Assembly (NCBI RefSeq): GCF_035083965.1
Contig: NC_089722.1
Coordinates: 43,648,697-43,712,696, forward strand
DNA length: 64,000 nt
Reading direction: 5' to 3'
From: Branchiostoma lanceolatum
Taxonomy: Eukaryota > Chordata > Leptocardii > Amphioxiformes > Branchiostomatidae
Shown here piece after piece: positions 44,249 to 55,510 of the stretch (position 1 is its first letter; each line of letters opens with the position of its first letter). Under the pieces are notes generated by a model that made no database searches, was not told where the DNA came from, and saw only the letters and a list, made by a program, of their open reading frames with translations. The position numbers and the translations under genes were made by a program.

Positions 44249-45129
44249 GAGTCGGGGATGTCTCCGAGTGGCGAGTATGGCTAGTATCAGGGCCATCACA
44301 GGCGGGCCATGACAGGCGGGCCACGACAGACGGAATGTACCATTTCATGTGTGTAGGGGTGTGCGGCCCCAAACAGAACGGCGTGGAGGACAGTATGCAG
44401 AGCTAGAGGCGCCACTTGCCATTCCCAGAGTATGCGAGGATGAGTGAATGGGGGTGTACAGCTACAGCAAGTGCGAAATCGTACGAAATGGAACAAAATC
44501 GAACGAAATGGAATTAAGTGTATGGATGAACTTTATTCCTCGACAGTTGTACATGGTACAATGTATGGCAAGAATGACAAAGCAATTTATAAGCATAGTC
44601 TATTCTAAAAACTATGACTATATGGATATGGACGTAAAAGGCGTAATGACATATTGTGTGTTAAACGTTTCTGTCTGTTACAATACATTCTCTCTTTTGT
44701 AAAGCGCTACAAATGCATTGGCTTAAGTACGTAGATATATATAAGTAGCTTGAAAATGTCTGTGTTTGTGTTTATCTTTGGCAAGTTTTTTGGATACTAG
44801 ATTTACAGGTGATCATATTTTCGCCTATCTACACATTCTACTGTACTAGTATAGGCTGGACATTAGAAAATGATATTCATCTTCGACGCTATCTTGACAT
44901 GAGGGACATCGTCTCTGGTTGGCTAAACATTATAATACCGACCTTTTTCTATTTCTAGGCTAGGCAGTGTGCACGCACTGATTTTTAATTTGTTATATCA
45001 ACTAAAAAAGATTTATTACGAATTGATGAAATATGATTTATTTTCCATTGTGAAATTGAACGAAGTGGAAAGAATTTGAACGAAAATAAACGAAATGGAA
45101 TTAGATAAAACGAAATGGAGTCTGCCCAA
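44249..45129. other. Left part of the composite block
   Basis: Starts with repeated ggccatgacaggcg words. 44470-44520 and 45045-45120 both hold repeated gaacgaaatggaa words, bracketing about 550 bp whose left edge (tggatgaactttattcctcg) resembles a minus-strand retroposon tail. No gene seen. Confidence 0.35.
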
Positions 45130-46011
45130 ATCACCCGGCTAAGTCGGACCACCGCGGACGGCTTCGTGGCTCCGCTAGGCGACCGATCAGGGTGCGTGAG
45201 GTGTCAGGCGGCCCCGATGGTAGCGGGGGTGGCGGCGTGACGGACTCGGGCGGGGACCGGCTAAAGTGTGGGCGGTCGGCGGGAGAGGTCGCCTCTGGCC
45301 TCCGATGTGACCAAGTTGCGGTGGTTTTACATTGAAAAGAAGGTTGCTCAACCTACCTTGAGAAAGTGGTCATTTTTTTACTGGGCTGGGAAATGACGGC
45401 GAGAAATCGCACACTCTCTCGCCAGTCGTTTTGTTACCCCGCGGACAAGGCTGCCACTCCCCGCGAGGGCAGCCAGAGATCGACAACCGGCTTGGAAGGC
45501 GGCCGCTCCTCCACTTTTGCGGGTGAAGACGACCGTGCCGAGGGCGACCGGAACGAGCGCCGGGGCAATCCTCCGTGGAGGCGAAGCCCGGGTCCGTCTT
45601 TCTCCTCGGAGGAGCGACCCGGCCCAACGTCTGCGTGCGAGTAAGCCTTGCGGACTCGGTGGTCGGAGACCCGGCCGTCCGCCTCCTCGGCGAACAGTCG
45701 GTCATGAGAGTGCGGGACCGTTCCTGCTTGACGGGACGGCTCGGGTGTTGAAGGGAATTGGAAGCAACGGTCAGGTGTGGCCGGGAATTCTGCGTTCAGG
45801 CTCCCGAGGGTTCGCGCCCACCTTACGGCAGCGACGGACTCGGTGGTCTGCCGGTGTCTCTCGCGTGTCCTCTCCCCCTTGTGGGATTTAGAGTGCACGG
45901 CGTGAGCGGCGTGGCGTGGCGGGGCATACGGCGGGCTGTCCTCTCGATCGGGCCGGCAACGGTCTGGAGGAGCGCCACCGTCCCCGTCCTTTAAACCACA
46001 TCAGTAAATCC
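45130..46011. other. GC-rich spacer, probably rDNA intergenic or external spacer
   Basis: An abrupt rise in G+C at 45130 continues into the satellite and 28S fragment. No conserved rRNA core is recognised here. Open frames on both strands look like composition effects. Confidence 0.4.
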
Positions 46012-47525
46012 TTCGGCCTGCACGGGCCTGCCGCCTTTTAACTGCACATCGGAACGGGTCGGCCACCGTCGGCCACCGTCCCCGCACTTACACTGCATCG
46101 GTACGGCCTGCACGGGCCTGCTGCCCCTTAACTGCACATCGGAACGGGGTCGAACACCGTCGGCCACCGTCCCCGCACTTACACTGCATCGGTACGGCCT
46201 GCACGGGCCTGCTGCCCCTTAACTGCACATCGGAACGGGGTCGAACACCGTCCCCGCACTTACACCGCATCGGTACGGCCTGCACGGACCTGCCGCCCCT
46301 TAATTGCACATCGGACCGGGGTCGGCCACCGTCGGCCACCGTCCCCGCACTTACACCGCATCGGTACGGCCTGCACGGGCTTGCCGCCCCTTACCTGCAC
46401 ATCGGACCGGGGTCGGCCACCGTCGGCCACCGTCCCCGCACTCATACCGCATCGGTACGGCCTGCACGGGCCTGCCGCCCCGTAACTGCACATCGGAACG
46501 GGGTCGAACACCGTCCCCGCGCTTACACCGCATCGGTACGGCCTGCACGGGCCTGCCGCCCCTTAACTGCACATCGGAACGGGGTCGAACACCGTCCCCG
46601 CACTTATACCGCATCGGTACGGCCTGCACGGGCCTGCCGCCCCTTAACTGCACATCAGACCAGGGTCGGCCACCGTCCCCGCACTTACACCGCATCGGTA
46701 CGGCCTGCACGGGCCTGCCTCCCCTTAACTGCACATAGGAACGGGGTTGGACACCGTCCCCACACTCATACCGCATCGGTACGGCCTGCACGAGCCTGCC
46801 GCCCCTTACCTGCTCATCGGACCGGGGTCGGCCACCGTCGGCCACCGTCCCCGCACTTACACCGCATCGGTACGGCCTGCACGGACCTGCCGCCCCTTAA
46901 TTGCACATCGGACCGGGGTCGGCCACCGTCGGCCACCGTCCCCGCACTTACACCGCATCGGTACGGCCTGCACGGGCTTGCCGCCCCTTACCTGCACATC
47001 GGACCGGGGTCGGCCACCGTCCCCGCACTCATACCGCATCGGTACGACCTGCACGGGCCTGCCGCCCCGTAACTGCACATCGGAACGTGGTCGGCCACCG
47101 TCCACGCACTTACACCGCATCGGTACGGCCTGCACGGGCCTGCCTCCCCTTAATTGCACATCGGACCGGGGTCGGCCACCGTCGGCCACCGTCCCCGCAC
47201 TTACACCGCATCGGTACGGCCTGCACGGGCTTGCCGTCCCTTACCTGCACATCGGACCGGGGTCGGCCACCGTCCACGCACTTACACCGCATCGGTACGG
47301 CCTGCACGGGCCTGCCTCCCCTTAACTGCACATAGGAACGGGGTTGGACACCGTCCCCGCACTTACACCGCATCGGTACGGCCTGCACGGGCCTGGCGCC
47401 CCTTAACTGCACGTCGGACAGGGGTCGGCCACCGTCCCCGCACTTAAACCGCATCGGTACGGCCTTCACAGGCCTGCCGCCCTTTATTTGCACATCGGAA
47501 CGAGATCGGCCACCGTCCACGCACC
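46012..47525. repeat. 81-bp GC-rich satellite, about 18 copies
   Basis: The unit reads CCGCATCGGTACGGCCTGCA, CGGGCCTGCCGCCCCTTAAC, TGCACATCGGAACGGGGTCG, then aacaccgtccccgcacttata. Variants carry an extra 12 bp (a doubled gtcggccaccgt), giving 93. It directly adjoins the 28S 3' end, so it is probably the repeat array of the rDNA intergenic spacer. Unit length divisible by three keeps long spurious frames open. Confidence 0.9.
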
Positions 47526-47639
47526 GATACTACTTCGGGCGGCGGCGGGCAGGGCAGCCCAGCGCACACAGGCATCGACTCTGACATTGGAACGGCGCTC
47601 CTCCCTCAGGACAGGCCTCAGCACCAAGGACATTCATCG

Positions 47640-47903
47640 CCGGCGGACTAGACTTTTTCCCCGCGGGAGAGCGGTATCGCTTCGGGAGCTATAATAGGTT
47701 TGAATACCAGGCTACTCCGAAGGAGGCGCCAAGCATATCGTTGCTTTCTCGGCTGGATTCTGACTTAGCGGCGTTCAGTCATAATCCCTTAGATGGTAGC
47801 CTCGCACCACCGGCTCATCAACTGAGCGCCTGAACCAAATGTCTGAACCTGCGCCGTTCCTCTCGTACTGAGCAAGATTACCATTGCAACAACACTTCAT
47901 CAA

Positions 47904-47935
<32 letters not shown>

Positions 47936-48169
47936 TAATCGGGGCCCAGCCCGACGTCTCCAGGTTCGCTTTCCTTGACCACTCCGCGTTCGCGAATGAA
48001 ATGTGCCTTTCGGGCGTGGGCGGCCCGCGTGGGCGGCCCGCGCCCTAGGTTTCGGCGCTCAACGCGGCGGCCCTCCTACTCGTCGCGGCTTGGCTCGGCC
48101 GGAGCATACTGCCGCGACGGCCGGGCATGTACTCGACGCTCCGGCGCATCCATTTTCAGGGCTAGTTGA

Positions 48170-48203
<34 letters not shown>

Positions 48204-49065
48204 ATTCCGACTTCCATGGCCACCGTCCTGCTGTCTGTATCGACCAACACCTTTTCTGGGGCCTGATGAGCGTCCGCATCGGGCGCCTTACTTAACCCGG
48301 CGTTCGGTTCATCCCGCAGCACCATTTCTGCTTACCACTCGCATTCAAGGCCCGGCTCCACTCGAGCGGCGACGGCAGGGATCCCACCTCGGACCGACGG
48401 AAGGCCCTTCACCTTCATTGTCCCTCTTGGTTTTGTACTACATCCGTGCTTTAGGACGGGTCGGGTGGGCGACCGGACATCGCCGCTGATTTCCGCCGCC
48501 CTGCAGCTGCCTGGCGCACCCGTCGCCGACGACGCGCGGGCCGTTGTAACGCGCTGGCTGGGAACAGTCCGTCTCGGTGGAAACAACCCGAAAGGCGTGG
48601 GGCAGCGTGGCGGTCGATTGCTTGTCCTCGGTCCGACAGCGGGCGCAGCGAGACCCGAAGGCACCAGGCACATTCCGCGGGGACGTGGCCGCCGTCGAAC
48701 CGGTCGCAACGCTCCGCACGGAAGAAGTTTGGTGAGTCTGCACACCTCGACGCCGGCCGATCGGTCTTGCGATCTATGCTCGGCCGAAAGGGGTGCGGAC
48801 AGACGTCCTGGAAAGCGCAGGCGGAGAGCCAGGAGCGCCCATGCCGACCCGCTTGGCGTCGGACCCGGCAGCTCCCTTGGAGCTTTGTCGGGCGCCTCGA
48901 GTTCCCGTCGTTCCCTACCCGGCTAAACCAGCGAGCTACCCCGAGTAGCCTCGTCGAGGACGGAGTCAGGTCCTCCCGGTGAAAAGTTTGAGTGGGCGAG
49001 CGCAACTGGGGCCGCAAACATCCTGGCGGAGGGGCGTCGCGTCGTGAGTCTCCGTGGGGTAACAG
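47640..49065 (-). rRNA. 28S rRNA fragment, internally deleted (pseudogene)
   Basis: The minus strand carries well-conserved 28S cores in the correct order: GTGTGTAACAACTCACCTGC, AATCAACTAGCCCTGAAAAT (about 48150-48195), ACGAGTAGGAGGGCCGCCGC with AAACCTAGGGCGCGGGCC (about 48040-48085), and ACCGTCGTGAGACAGGTTAG to GGATTATGACTGAACGCC (47775-47935). At about 47935 a large internal part of 28S, including the peptidyl-transferase region, is missing: gggctgggcccc runs straight into the sarcin-distal segment. Another deletion lies near 48345. 48490-49065 is GC-rich and only tentatively assigned to the D2/5' region. Too short and deleted to work in ribosomes. Confidence 0.8.
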
Positions 49066-49692
49066 GTCAACTCACCCCAAGTCCAACAATTTACTACCAA
49101 CTCGCCCCACTTCTAAATATTACTTTACATGCTAAGAAAGCCTTGTGACTCTAATTTCAACCTCTTCTCTGCGCATTTAACGCTGATGAATGCCGGGGGC
49201 GCCGGCGGGCCATGTTGCATGTCTAGCCGGGTGAGACTAGAGCTAGCGGCCGTACACGGTGGCACGGCGGGCCGACATGCCGACCGGGTCCGCCAGCCGA
49301 GTACGTTGCTAAATACGTGCTCAGCAAAAAAGAAATGTTGAATTAGAGTCACACCGTTTTGCTAGCACATGTACAAGTAATACTAGTATTTAGAAGTAGG
49401 ATTCATGCATATAAAACCAGTATTAGTAGGCATCCTTCCATCTTTTCAGATGATGGTAGAACTCTGGATTCGGCAACTTCTCATGTGGCTCTGAAGTCCA
49501 ATCCTGGCGTGACAGTCTCGTCCACAGTTTGGACATCAGAGGAGATCTGAGGAGATCTAAGGTTGCTATCTCTCCTTCCTTCTTTGTCTTCTCTGCTCTA
49601 TAAAACTAGTATAAAACCAAGTTTAATAAGCCCTAATTTGGGGCGAGTTGGTAGTGAATAGTTAGGGCGAGTTGGACTTGGGGCGAGTTGAC
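49066..49692. mobile_element. MITE-like element with GTCAACTC inverted ends
   Basis: The left end GTCAACTCACCCCAAGTCCA and right end (reverse complement GTCAACTCGCCCCAAGTCCA) are inverted repeats. A second inverted word, ctaccaactcgcccca, lies within both arms. Total 627 bp. No coding sequence. The flanking duplication is not clear. It sits exactly between the inverted 28S and 5.8S fragments. Confidence 0.7.
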
Positions 49693-50050
49693 TAGGATTC
49701 GTCTGCGCGGTATGGTTGAGTCTCACGGCGGGGCCTTGGTGAGACGACTCTTCTCTTGCACCCCGGCACGGTGTTGTGGTCTGTGCCTCGATGCAATCGG
49801 TTTAGCGGGCGAGTGACCTATCCTTAAGCGTCGGACCGTTGAAGTTCGAGCGGGCCAGCCACCGGCGACGACTGGTTGTTACGCTCCCCGAGGTCTTCAA
49901 AAGAAGGGCGGGCGCAATCGACCCTGTCATTCCTGGCCGGCCAGAGTCTAGGGGCCGCAGCGGTCTTCCCGGTGGGTACCGGTTCGCGGAAGGGCGACTT
50001 CCCTGTCTCTGAAAGACGGTGCCTAGAGGCTTTTGATGTAAAATCAAAGA
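49693..50050 (+). other. Probable ITS1
   Basis: GC-rich sequence immediately upstream of the 5.8S start. No 18S 3' end (ggatcatta) is found, so 18S is missing or lies beyond a break. Confidence 0.5.
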
Positions 50051-50165
50051 AAAACGACAACATTTAGCGGTGGATCACTGCGAGAAGTAATGTGAATTGC
50101 AGGACTCTTCGAACGCACTCTGCGGCCCAGGGTTCGTCCCGGGGCAACGTCTGGCCGAGGGTCGG
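50051..50165 (+). rRNA. 5.8S rRNA fragment, internally deleted
   Basis: The plus strand reads AAACGACAAC, TTAGCGGTGGATCACT, GTGAATTGCAGGAC, TTCGAACGCAC, GCGGCCCAGGG and CGAGGGTCGG, the 5.8S landmarks in order. Two internal gaps remove about 30 nt after ggatcact and about 17 nt after gcaggac, including the cgatgaagaacgc segment that pairs with 28S. Hence a pseudogene. Its orientation is opposite to the 28S fragment. Confidence 0.85.
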
Positions 50166-51388
50166 TTTTACCTTCAATCGCGTCAATCCTCTCTCTCTCT
50201 CTCGAAAGTTTCAGTTCCACTGTAATATGTGATTGCTACCGTCTATGAAGCCCACATTTTATAGAGAGATATGTCCCAATAAGTACACAAGTACAGTACT
50301 GTCTAAGACGACCACCCTGGGACCGAAGAAAAGCAGTCTTCTTGGACAGGTGGTCTTCTTCACACTTCACTTCACTGTTCTTCATGACAGAGCTCGAGAC
50401 ATAACGGTTTCCAAATTAATGGTGAACTGTATACCATATTTTTCATACATACATGTTATCAATCTATAACTAGACTTTTTATAATCTACATTACCCATGT
50501 ACTATTACACGTAACAGTATTCCAAGTATCTATATTAACACCGCTGTGCTTGTTAAGCCATGCCCCCAGGTCATGCTTAGGTCAGACTGCCAGGACTGGC
50601 TGAAATTGAACTTATCTCAAAGAGCCAAGCCCCCAGGACATGGTCGGAGTGCCAGGAGAGGCTGAAATTCAAAATGCTGACTCTTTACTTTGAAAAAGCA
50701 TTTATACCTGGACCTTTTGGTCTCTGTCATACTATCATTTCAATATCTATCAGCAGTGTGCTATAAATGCAATGGGTGTGAAATATCCTTTTGAATACTA
50801 CCTATTACTAGTATCAGTATTATAAAATGCCCTGTGCTTCACATGCATCAAGGATGCAATCATAAAAACAACATCTATAGTGATTGACATCCAGGGTGGA
50901 AAGAACTTTATTTCAGGATAGGAACACAGACTTTCTTTATATTAGCTGACTAAAAAAAGGCACAATGATGAAATTAACAGTATACCTATACTTATTATAA
51001 GTCATATCAAAGATGTTTTTCCATACATAGAATAAGATAAATATACACATTGATTTGTGTCACTTTCTCCAAAAGGGTATACGACCGGCTATTATGCTCC
51101 TGACATCAATGATGCAATTAACTTAACATGTATATAAGGAAAGCAAACGGTGAAAAATCATATCAAAGATGTTTTCCATACATGGATATACATGGATATT
51201 CACATTGATTTGCATTGATTTGTAACTTTCTCCGTATACAACCGGCTACCATACTCCTTATATCAATGATGCATTAATCTCGATTTGAAAATGACATGGC
51301 ATTAACAGCACGCTGTCTGTAACTTGTTCTGTAAAATTTTGTCACCTTTACATAATGGTCACTAATATAAGTAAGTGGACTGCTGCTA
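50166..51388. repeat. ITS2 remnant and AT-rich DNA with tandem duplications
   Basis: A short ITS2-like piece runs to about 50215. 50550-50670 is an imperfect 80-bp duplication (ccccaggtcatg/gctgaaattgaa against ccccaggacatgg/gctgaaattcaa). About 50998-51120 and 51157-51275 are a diverged duplication (atatcaaagatgtttt, cacattgattt, ccggctaycatactcct, atcaatgatgcaat). No gene seen. Confidence 0.6.
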
Positions 51389-52887
51389 TTATAACAACTT
51401 GTTATTGAGGATCTCCTATACCATGCTTCTTCTGAAGTAGGCCATGTGTATCTGTAAGGAGATAGAAATACAGTACTTGATTGTCACTGTTTGTACTATA
51501 TAAGTTATCATTAAGGTAGATGGGTATTCCAACAATCATGGATGGGAGACAATGAAAAAACGATGAAATGTATTTAAATTGAACTGTTATAATGAATTCA
51601 CAGTGCCACAACTGGCCAAGATAGTGGGAATATGGTATGAATCCAGCGTACTACCATATTTTCCTCAAACCCTCAAACATAGATTGCAAACACTATTTAA
51701 ATAAGGTCTAGATACCAACTTACATAGCCCTTTTGATCATAAGCCAAGGCGAACATATTCATAGAATCATAGAGCAGAATGATACCTACCTGGTCAAAGA
51801 TTATGCTTGTGTCCCAACTGGCGTACTCAGCGAATTTACAGGCAAACACTCAACAGTCGCTAGCATTCATCTGCTGTTGGATGTTCTGCAGAAGAAACAG
51901 AGATCCCAACAGTATGAGATAGACTTACAGACTCTTGTCTAAAGCACATCCTAAAATAACAAGCAAACTGACAGTTTTACCTCAGGATACTGTGATGTCC
52001 AATCAGACAAGTCCAAGTTGCTTTCCTTCTTGTCCTTGTGCTCTGCTTGTTGGTAATCTGTTGGTGATAAAGTAAAAACAAAGCAAAGGTTTAGACAGCA
52101 GTAAGTTAATGTTCTCAGTCCAAATGTTTTCTGGATAGTGAAACTACATGTACACTTTGTATGGTGAACAATCCCATTGCATGGTAAAAGACAAAATAAA
52201 TCAACCCATCCCACCCATGGAGTCATAATACTTGATGCATTTGCTCCTCATGCCCAATAACACAACACATAAATAACAAAGTTAACACAGAATACCACAA
52301 CATAGGGCTATGGACACTTAACATCTGTTTAGGAAGTAAAAGACTCATTGTAACAAGTTATACACCCACCTGAATATTACCACTGTCCATAGTCATATTC
52401 ATGTGAACATTGATGATCTGTTGAAGATAAAGAAAAACAATCTTTAAACCATGTAAATTGAAACCTTCATTGCACATTTATATGTTAAACAAATGGATTT
52501 AACTTTTGTTTTATGTTTGTGAGGAATTAATTTCATGTTAGGAGGGTTCAACTTCATGGTTGAAAGTCATGTCTCATGTGTAATGCTATGAGTTTGCAGT
52601 TAAAATGATGAACATAGCACAACTGCTGATAAATAAAAATTTACAACATATGCCACAAACACACATATATAATACATGGGCCTCCTACCATATAGCACAA
52701 ACGCTGAGTATCATTCAAGTGTTGTTGGTATTTGAATGTCAACACAAATGGACTTCCATCCTAGTCTCTATATTTTCTTACTCACTGTGTGTAAAAATAT
52801 TTTCTACAAGGTACATGAACACATAAGCGTGCTTACTTTGTCGTTAAGCCAGTTGAGTTCAGCTAGAGTGTGCATGTTCTTGCCGTA
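51389..52887 (-). pseudogene. SENP (Ulp1/C48) SUMO-protease pseudogene, five exons
   Basis: The minus strand shows exons with proper AG/GT borders. 52837-52887: YGKNMHTLAELNWLNDK. 52370-52417: IINVHMNMTMDSGNIQ. 51981-52057: YQQAEHKDKKESNLDLSD then WTSQYPE. 51790-51885: NIQQQMNASDC then TGA then VFACKFAEYASWDTSIIFDQ. 51389-51451: IHMAYFRRSMV then TAG then EILNNKLL and the final stop. These match SENP1/2 landmarks LNWLNDEIINFYMN, QQMNGSDCGMFAC and HMPYFRKRMVWEIL in order. The exon(s) holding the catalytic His and Asp, between the second and third pieces, are not found. Two stops replace the Gly after the catalytic Cys and the Trp near the end. The retained introns show it is a genomic copy, not a retrocopy. 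A possible further piece (MALQDTYDWLEKQ) lies near 53030-53075. Confidence 0.85.
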
Positions 52888-54147
52888 CTGGGTGCACAAA
52901 AGTGCACATGCACCCTGTATTTCAAGCCCAGAAAGTACTTGGAAGTATAATAGTTGGTAAAAGCAAGAGGCCTTTATCAAGCTTTCTCAGTGAAAAAATT
53001 CTACAGGCAAAATTACCTCATTACCCAGCTTGTTTTTCCAGCCAGTCGTATGTGTCTTGCAGAGCCATAGTTATACCCTAGGACAGGAGAACAAAAGTAA
53101 ATACAACACATTTGATACCAGAAAATGATCAATACTTGGGACCTGGGACTTAGACCTTAGGTCCTTGGATGTCAGAGATGTACAAAGAACATTTTTATAG
53201 TAGAACACATTGTGAACCATTTCTAAACCTAATACAATTATATGATTTACGGTACATCAATCAAATCTGCTTTAAATAATATTCATCACCCTTTACAGTG
53301 GTACCCAATATGCTATGATCATTGGTGGTGTCAGGGGTAGGGCATCATGGAGAGCTTGTTAATTATCATTTAAAATGACGTCATATGTTACTGTAATGTA
53401 ACTACTTGCTGTACATTTGATTAGGGCTAATTTCGTGTCAGTGACTGTATAATTTTGAAATTCCTAAACTTTTGTTTTGTGACTTAAACTCACTATAAGC
53501 AGCCAGAAGAGCAAATGAAACATGCATGTTGTGATTTGGATACTAAACTATGAATTATTATGTAACTTTTATAAGAATATACGTTATAATGATTAATACT
53601 AAATTTTACAGATCATGATCAGAATCATAGGACTAGAAAAATAACTAGTAGTTAATTAATGAATATAGATTGTGGATGGCTCCTTGCCCCAAGTAGAAGT
53701 GCATTGCACACAATTAAATAATTTTACTTGGAAGAACTGCAAGATGGATCTTTTAGTTGCTGTTCATAGCTTTGTTGTTGTTTCGCCAGACGTGGTCTCT
53801 CTATATAGTATATGCGTAGTACGATCTTCTGCTCCAAAATGAGTCATAGTACAGTCATATCATGGCAAACCAGGCCATGCAACATGCCATCGTAATGCTG
53901 ACGAATCATAAAACCTCACGTAGTACACAAAACGACATGGACTTCCAGCAGAATTAAGGGTTATCCCGTCAAATTCCGTCCTCACTACTCTGTTCTCGCC
54001 ATCCGAAGCCGCCATCTTGGTCTGTGAAGTTGCAGTGACGTAATATGGCCACCACAGGCGATTTGGCCGCCACAGACGATGTCCCGGATGTAGGGCCACG
54101 ACAGACGAAATATATTGTATACTCTTGCTCGGAGTAGATCTCAGATG
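52888..54147. other. Right part of the composite block
   Basis: AT-rich, mostly featureless. The right end (54010-54147) has gccaccacaggcg and ggccacgacagacgaaatat words similar to the left end of the block, and ends cagatg before CCGAACTT. Confidence 0.35.
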
Positions 54148-54389
54148 CCGAACTTTCCAACTCTCGTAAACAAACGTCACATGAACGTCACAGTGTGACC
54201 TCACTTCTAAAGGTCAAGGGTTACAGTGCGTGGTATTCTCAGTGCACCCAATAAGGCCACTGTATGTATGTAAATACCTAAATATATCGTGAATAATAGT
54301 CCTATTTTGAGTTTCCAAAAGGGAACAAAGAAAGAAAAGTACACAAATATAAAGAAGACAGCAAAATGGATTTGTTCGATGCTTCTACA
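54148..54389. promoter_or_regulatory. Right half of the split head-to-head region
   Basis: Continues the homology with 4660-4924: tttccaactctcgtaaacaaa, two ACGTCA half-sites, gtgtgacctcact, and gggaacaaagaaagaaaagt. Before the 9.9-kb insertion this joined 44248. Confidence 0.6.
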
Positions 54390-54535
54390 ATGCAGGCAGA
54401 ACTTCCCGCACACAAACTGGGTAATCAGGCACAAACCATGACCTTTCACCCCACGCCAAGGTCAGCCGTCACCCGTTGTTTCGCTCTGAAGACGCTTACA
54501 GTATTTCTGAGGGTAAAAAGCAATACTAGAAGCAG
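54390..54535 (+). promoter_or_regulatory. Promoter and untranslated exon 1 of ZNF cassette 6
   Basis: TGACCTTTCACCC at 54439-54451. The second DR1-like motif is degraded (gtcagccgtcaccc), as in cassette 1. The block ends TAGAAGCAG with the donor GTAAGAACTTG at 54536. Confidence 0.6.
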
Positions 54536-55510
54536 GTAAGAACTTGATTTACCATAAATATCTGCCTTATCTTGAAGCAGAGGAGCTATAGGTTATTTCC
54601 ATGGTGTATGGGCGACATCAGGACCGAAACTTTGGCTTTTCGGGGTGAGAAAATTGGCGAGGGGGGAGGGGGGCGAAACCACACGTCACATCGCTCGGGA
54701 CAAAAGGGCAATTTTTGTTAGAAAAGGTCTAAGAAGCGTGCTACAGTACTCTGATTCACTTTATCTTCACGGTGACAAAATTTCACGGCGTACGGAAAAT
54801 TGACATTTTCACTGAACTTTAACTTCACGGATGGATGTGTGAAGGAATCGTAAATGATAACCCCCTCTTTATGCCGACTGACCATGTTGACGACCATGTT
54901 TGATGACCATGGCACGGAAAACGGATTATGAGTTTGGATCATGGACTATTATGTATGACATTTACTTTTGATGTAGATAGATAGATACAATTAAGGATGT
55001 TTAGAGGGGTTCGGAACACAACCTGAGTCATTATGCGCTGCGCTCTCGAAACATCATAATATATGCTATAATAGTCAGCAAATTTGACTGTGAGCATCAA
55101 CAAGAAGAAGAAGAAGAAGAAGAAGACATTTTTTCCGGTTATGATAAGTTCAAGGTACTAAGTACAGAGGTGACCGTGAAAACAGATAACATAAAGTTAC
55201 AGTGAAAGAAAGAAAAAACAAACAGTATCACTAAGTTGAGACAGAATCACAAAAGAAACCATGTTAAAAAATTCCGGGTCATGCATGCGTAGTCAACTTT
55301 GGAAAAAAATGTCTGTATGCCAGATTCATGATAAGAATGAGGGGGGGGGGGGATCAAGGGAAGAGTACAAGTGGGACAGGTTTTACCGTCATTACGATGG
55401 GAGTGGAGGCTGGACAGTAGTGCCAACTTCCCATTTTTGGTATTAGTAGAAAAAATACGGTCTTGACTTGTTTAATCGTTTCAAATTCTTTGTCAATTAT
55501 TATCTTAGAC
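54536..55510 (+). other. Cassette 6 intron
   Basis: Collinear with cassette 1 intron parts. A retroposon tail with (AAG)n ends at 55128. A poly-G tract lies at 55341, then the gtgggacaggttttaccgtc block and the acceptor TTATTATCTTAG. Confidence 0.5.
54955..55128 (+). mobile_element. Retrotransposon 3' tail ending in (AAG)n
   Basis: Cassette 1 (5555-5590) lacks this insert. The right end has atagtcagcaaatttgactg, then tgagcatcaac and seven AAG units, a tail style seen in some non-LTR elements. The left edge is uncertain; the insert may start near 54865. Confidence 0.5.

Larger units (their letters stand above)
44249..54147. mobile_element. 9.9-kb composite insertion with 8-bp flanking duplication
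   Basis: The paralogous site at 4660 reads ctctCCGAACTTtccaactc once. Here CCGAACTT occurs at 44241-44248 and again at 54148-54155, with 9,899 bp between. Inside are an AT-rich segment, GC-rich spacer, an 81-bp satellite, 28S and 5.8S rDNA fragments in opposite orientations, a MITE and a SENP-like pseudogene. Both ends carry ggccacgacagacgraat in direct orientation (about 44317 and 54092). Clear terminal inverted repeats are not seen, so a hAT-type transposition (8-bp duplication) is possible but not shown. The alternative is insertion by break repair. Confidence 0.6.

Noticed and set aside
45366-45994. Overlapping 80-150-aa frames in GC-rich DNA
   Set aside because: High G+C lowers stop frequency on both strands. 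No domain or codon pattern is seen and the context is rDNA-like spacer.
46304-47520. Repetitive 110-190-aa frames on both strands of the GC-rich array (GRPVQAVPMRCKCGDG and similar)
   Set aside because: They come from the 81/93-bp satellite. Frames stay open on both strands because of unit length and composition.
48003-49017. Frames of 65-188 aa over the 28S fragment
   Set aside because: They overlap conserved 28S rRNA landmarks and are not protein genes.
53028-53075. First coding exon MALQDTYDWLEKQ of the SENP-like pseudogene
   Set aside because: The splice phase does not fit the next exon, and the sequence does not resemble the SENP domain upstream region. Left as a possible piece only.
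44241-54155. Treating the 9.9-kb block as a confirmed hAT transposon
   Set aside because: The 8-bp repeat fits, but no terminal inverted repeats or transposase are visible, so only the insertion itself is claimed.
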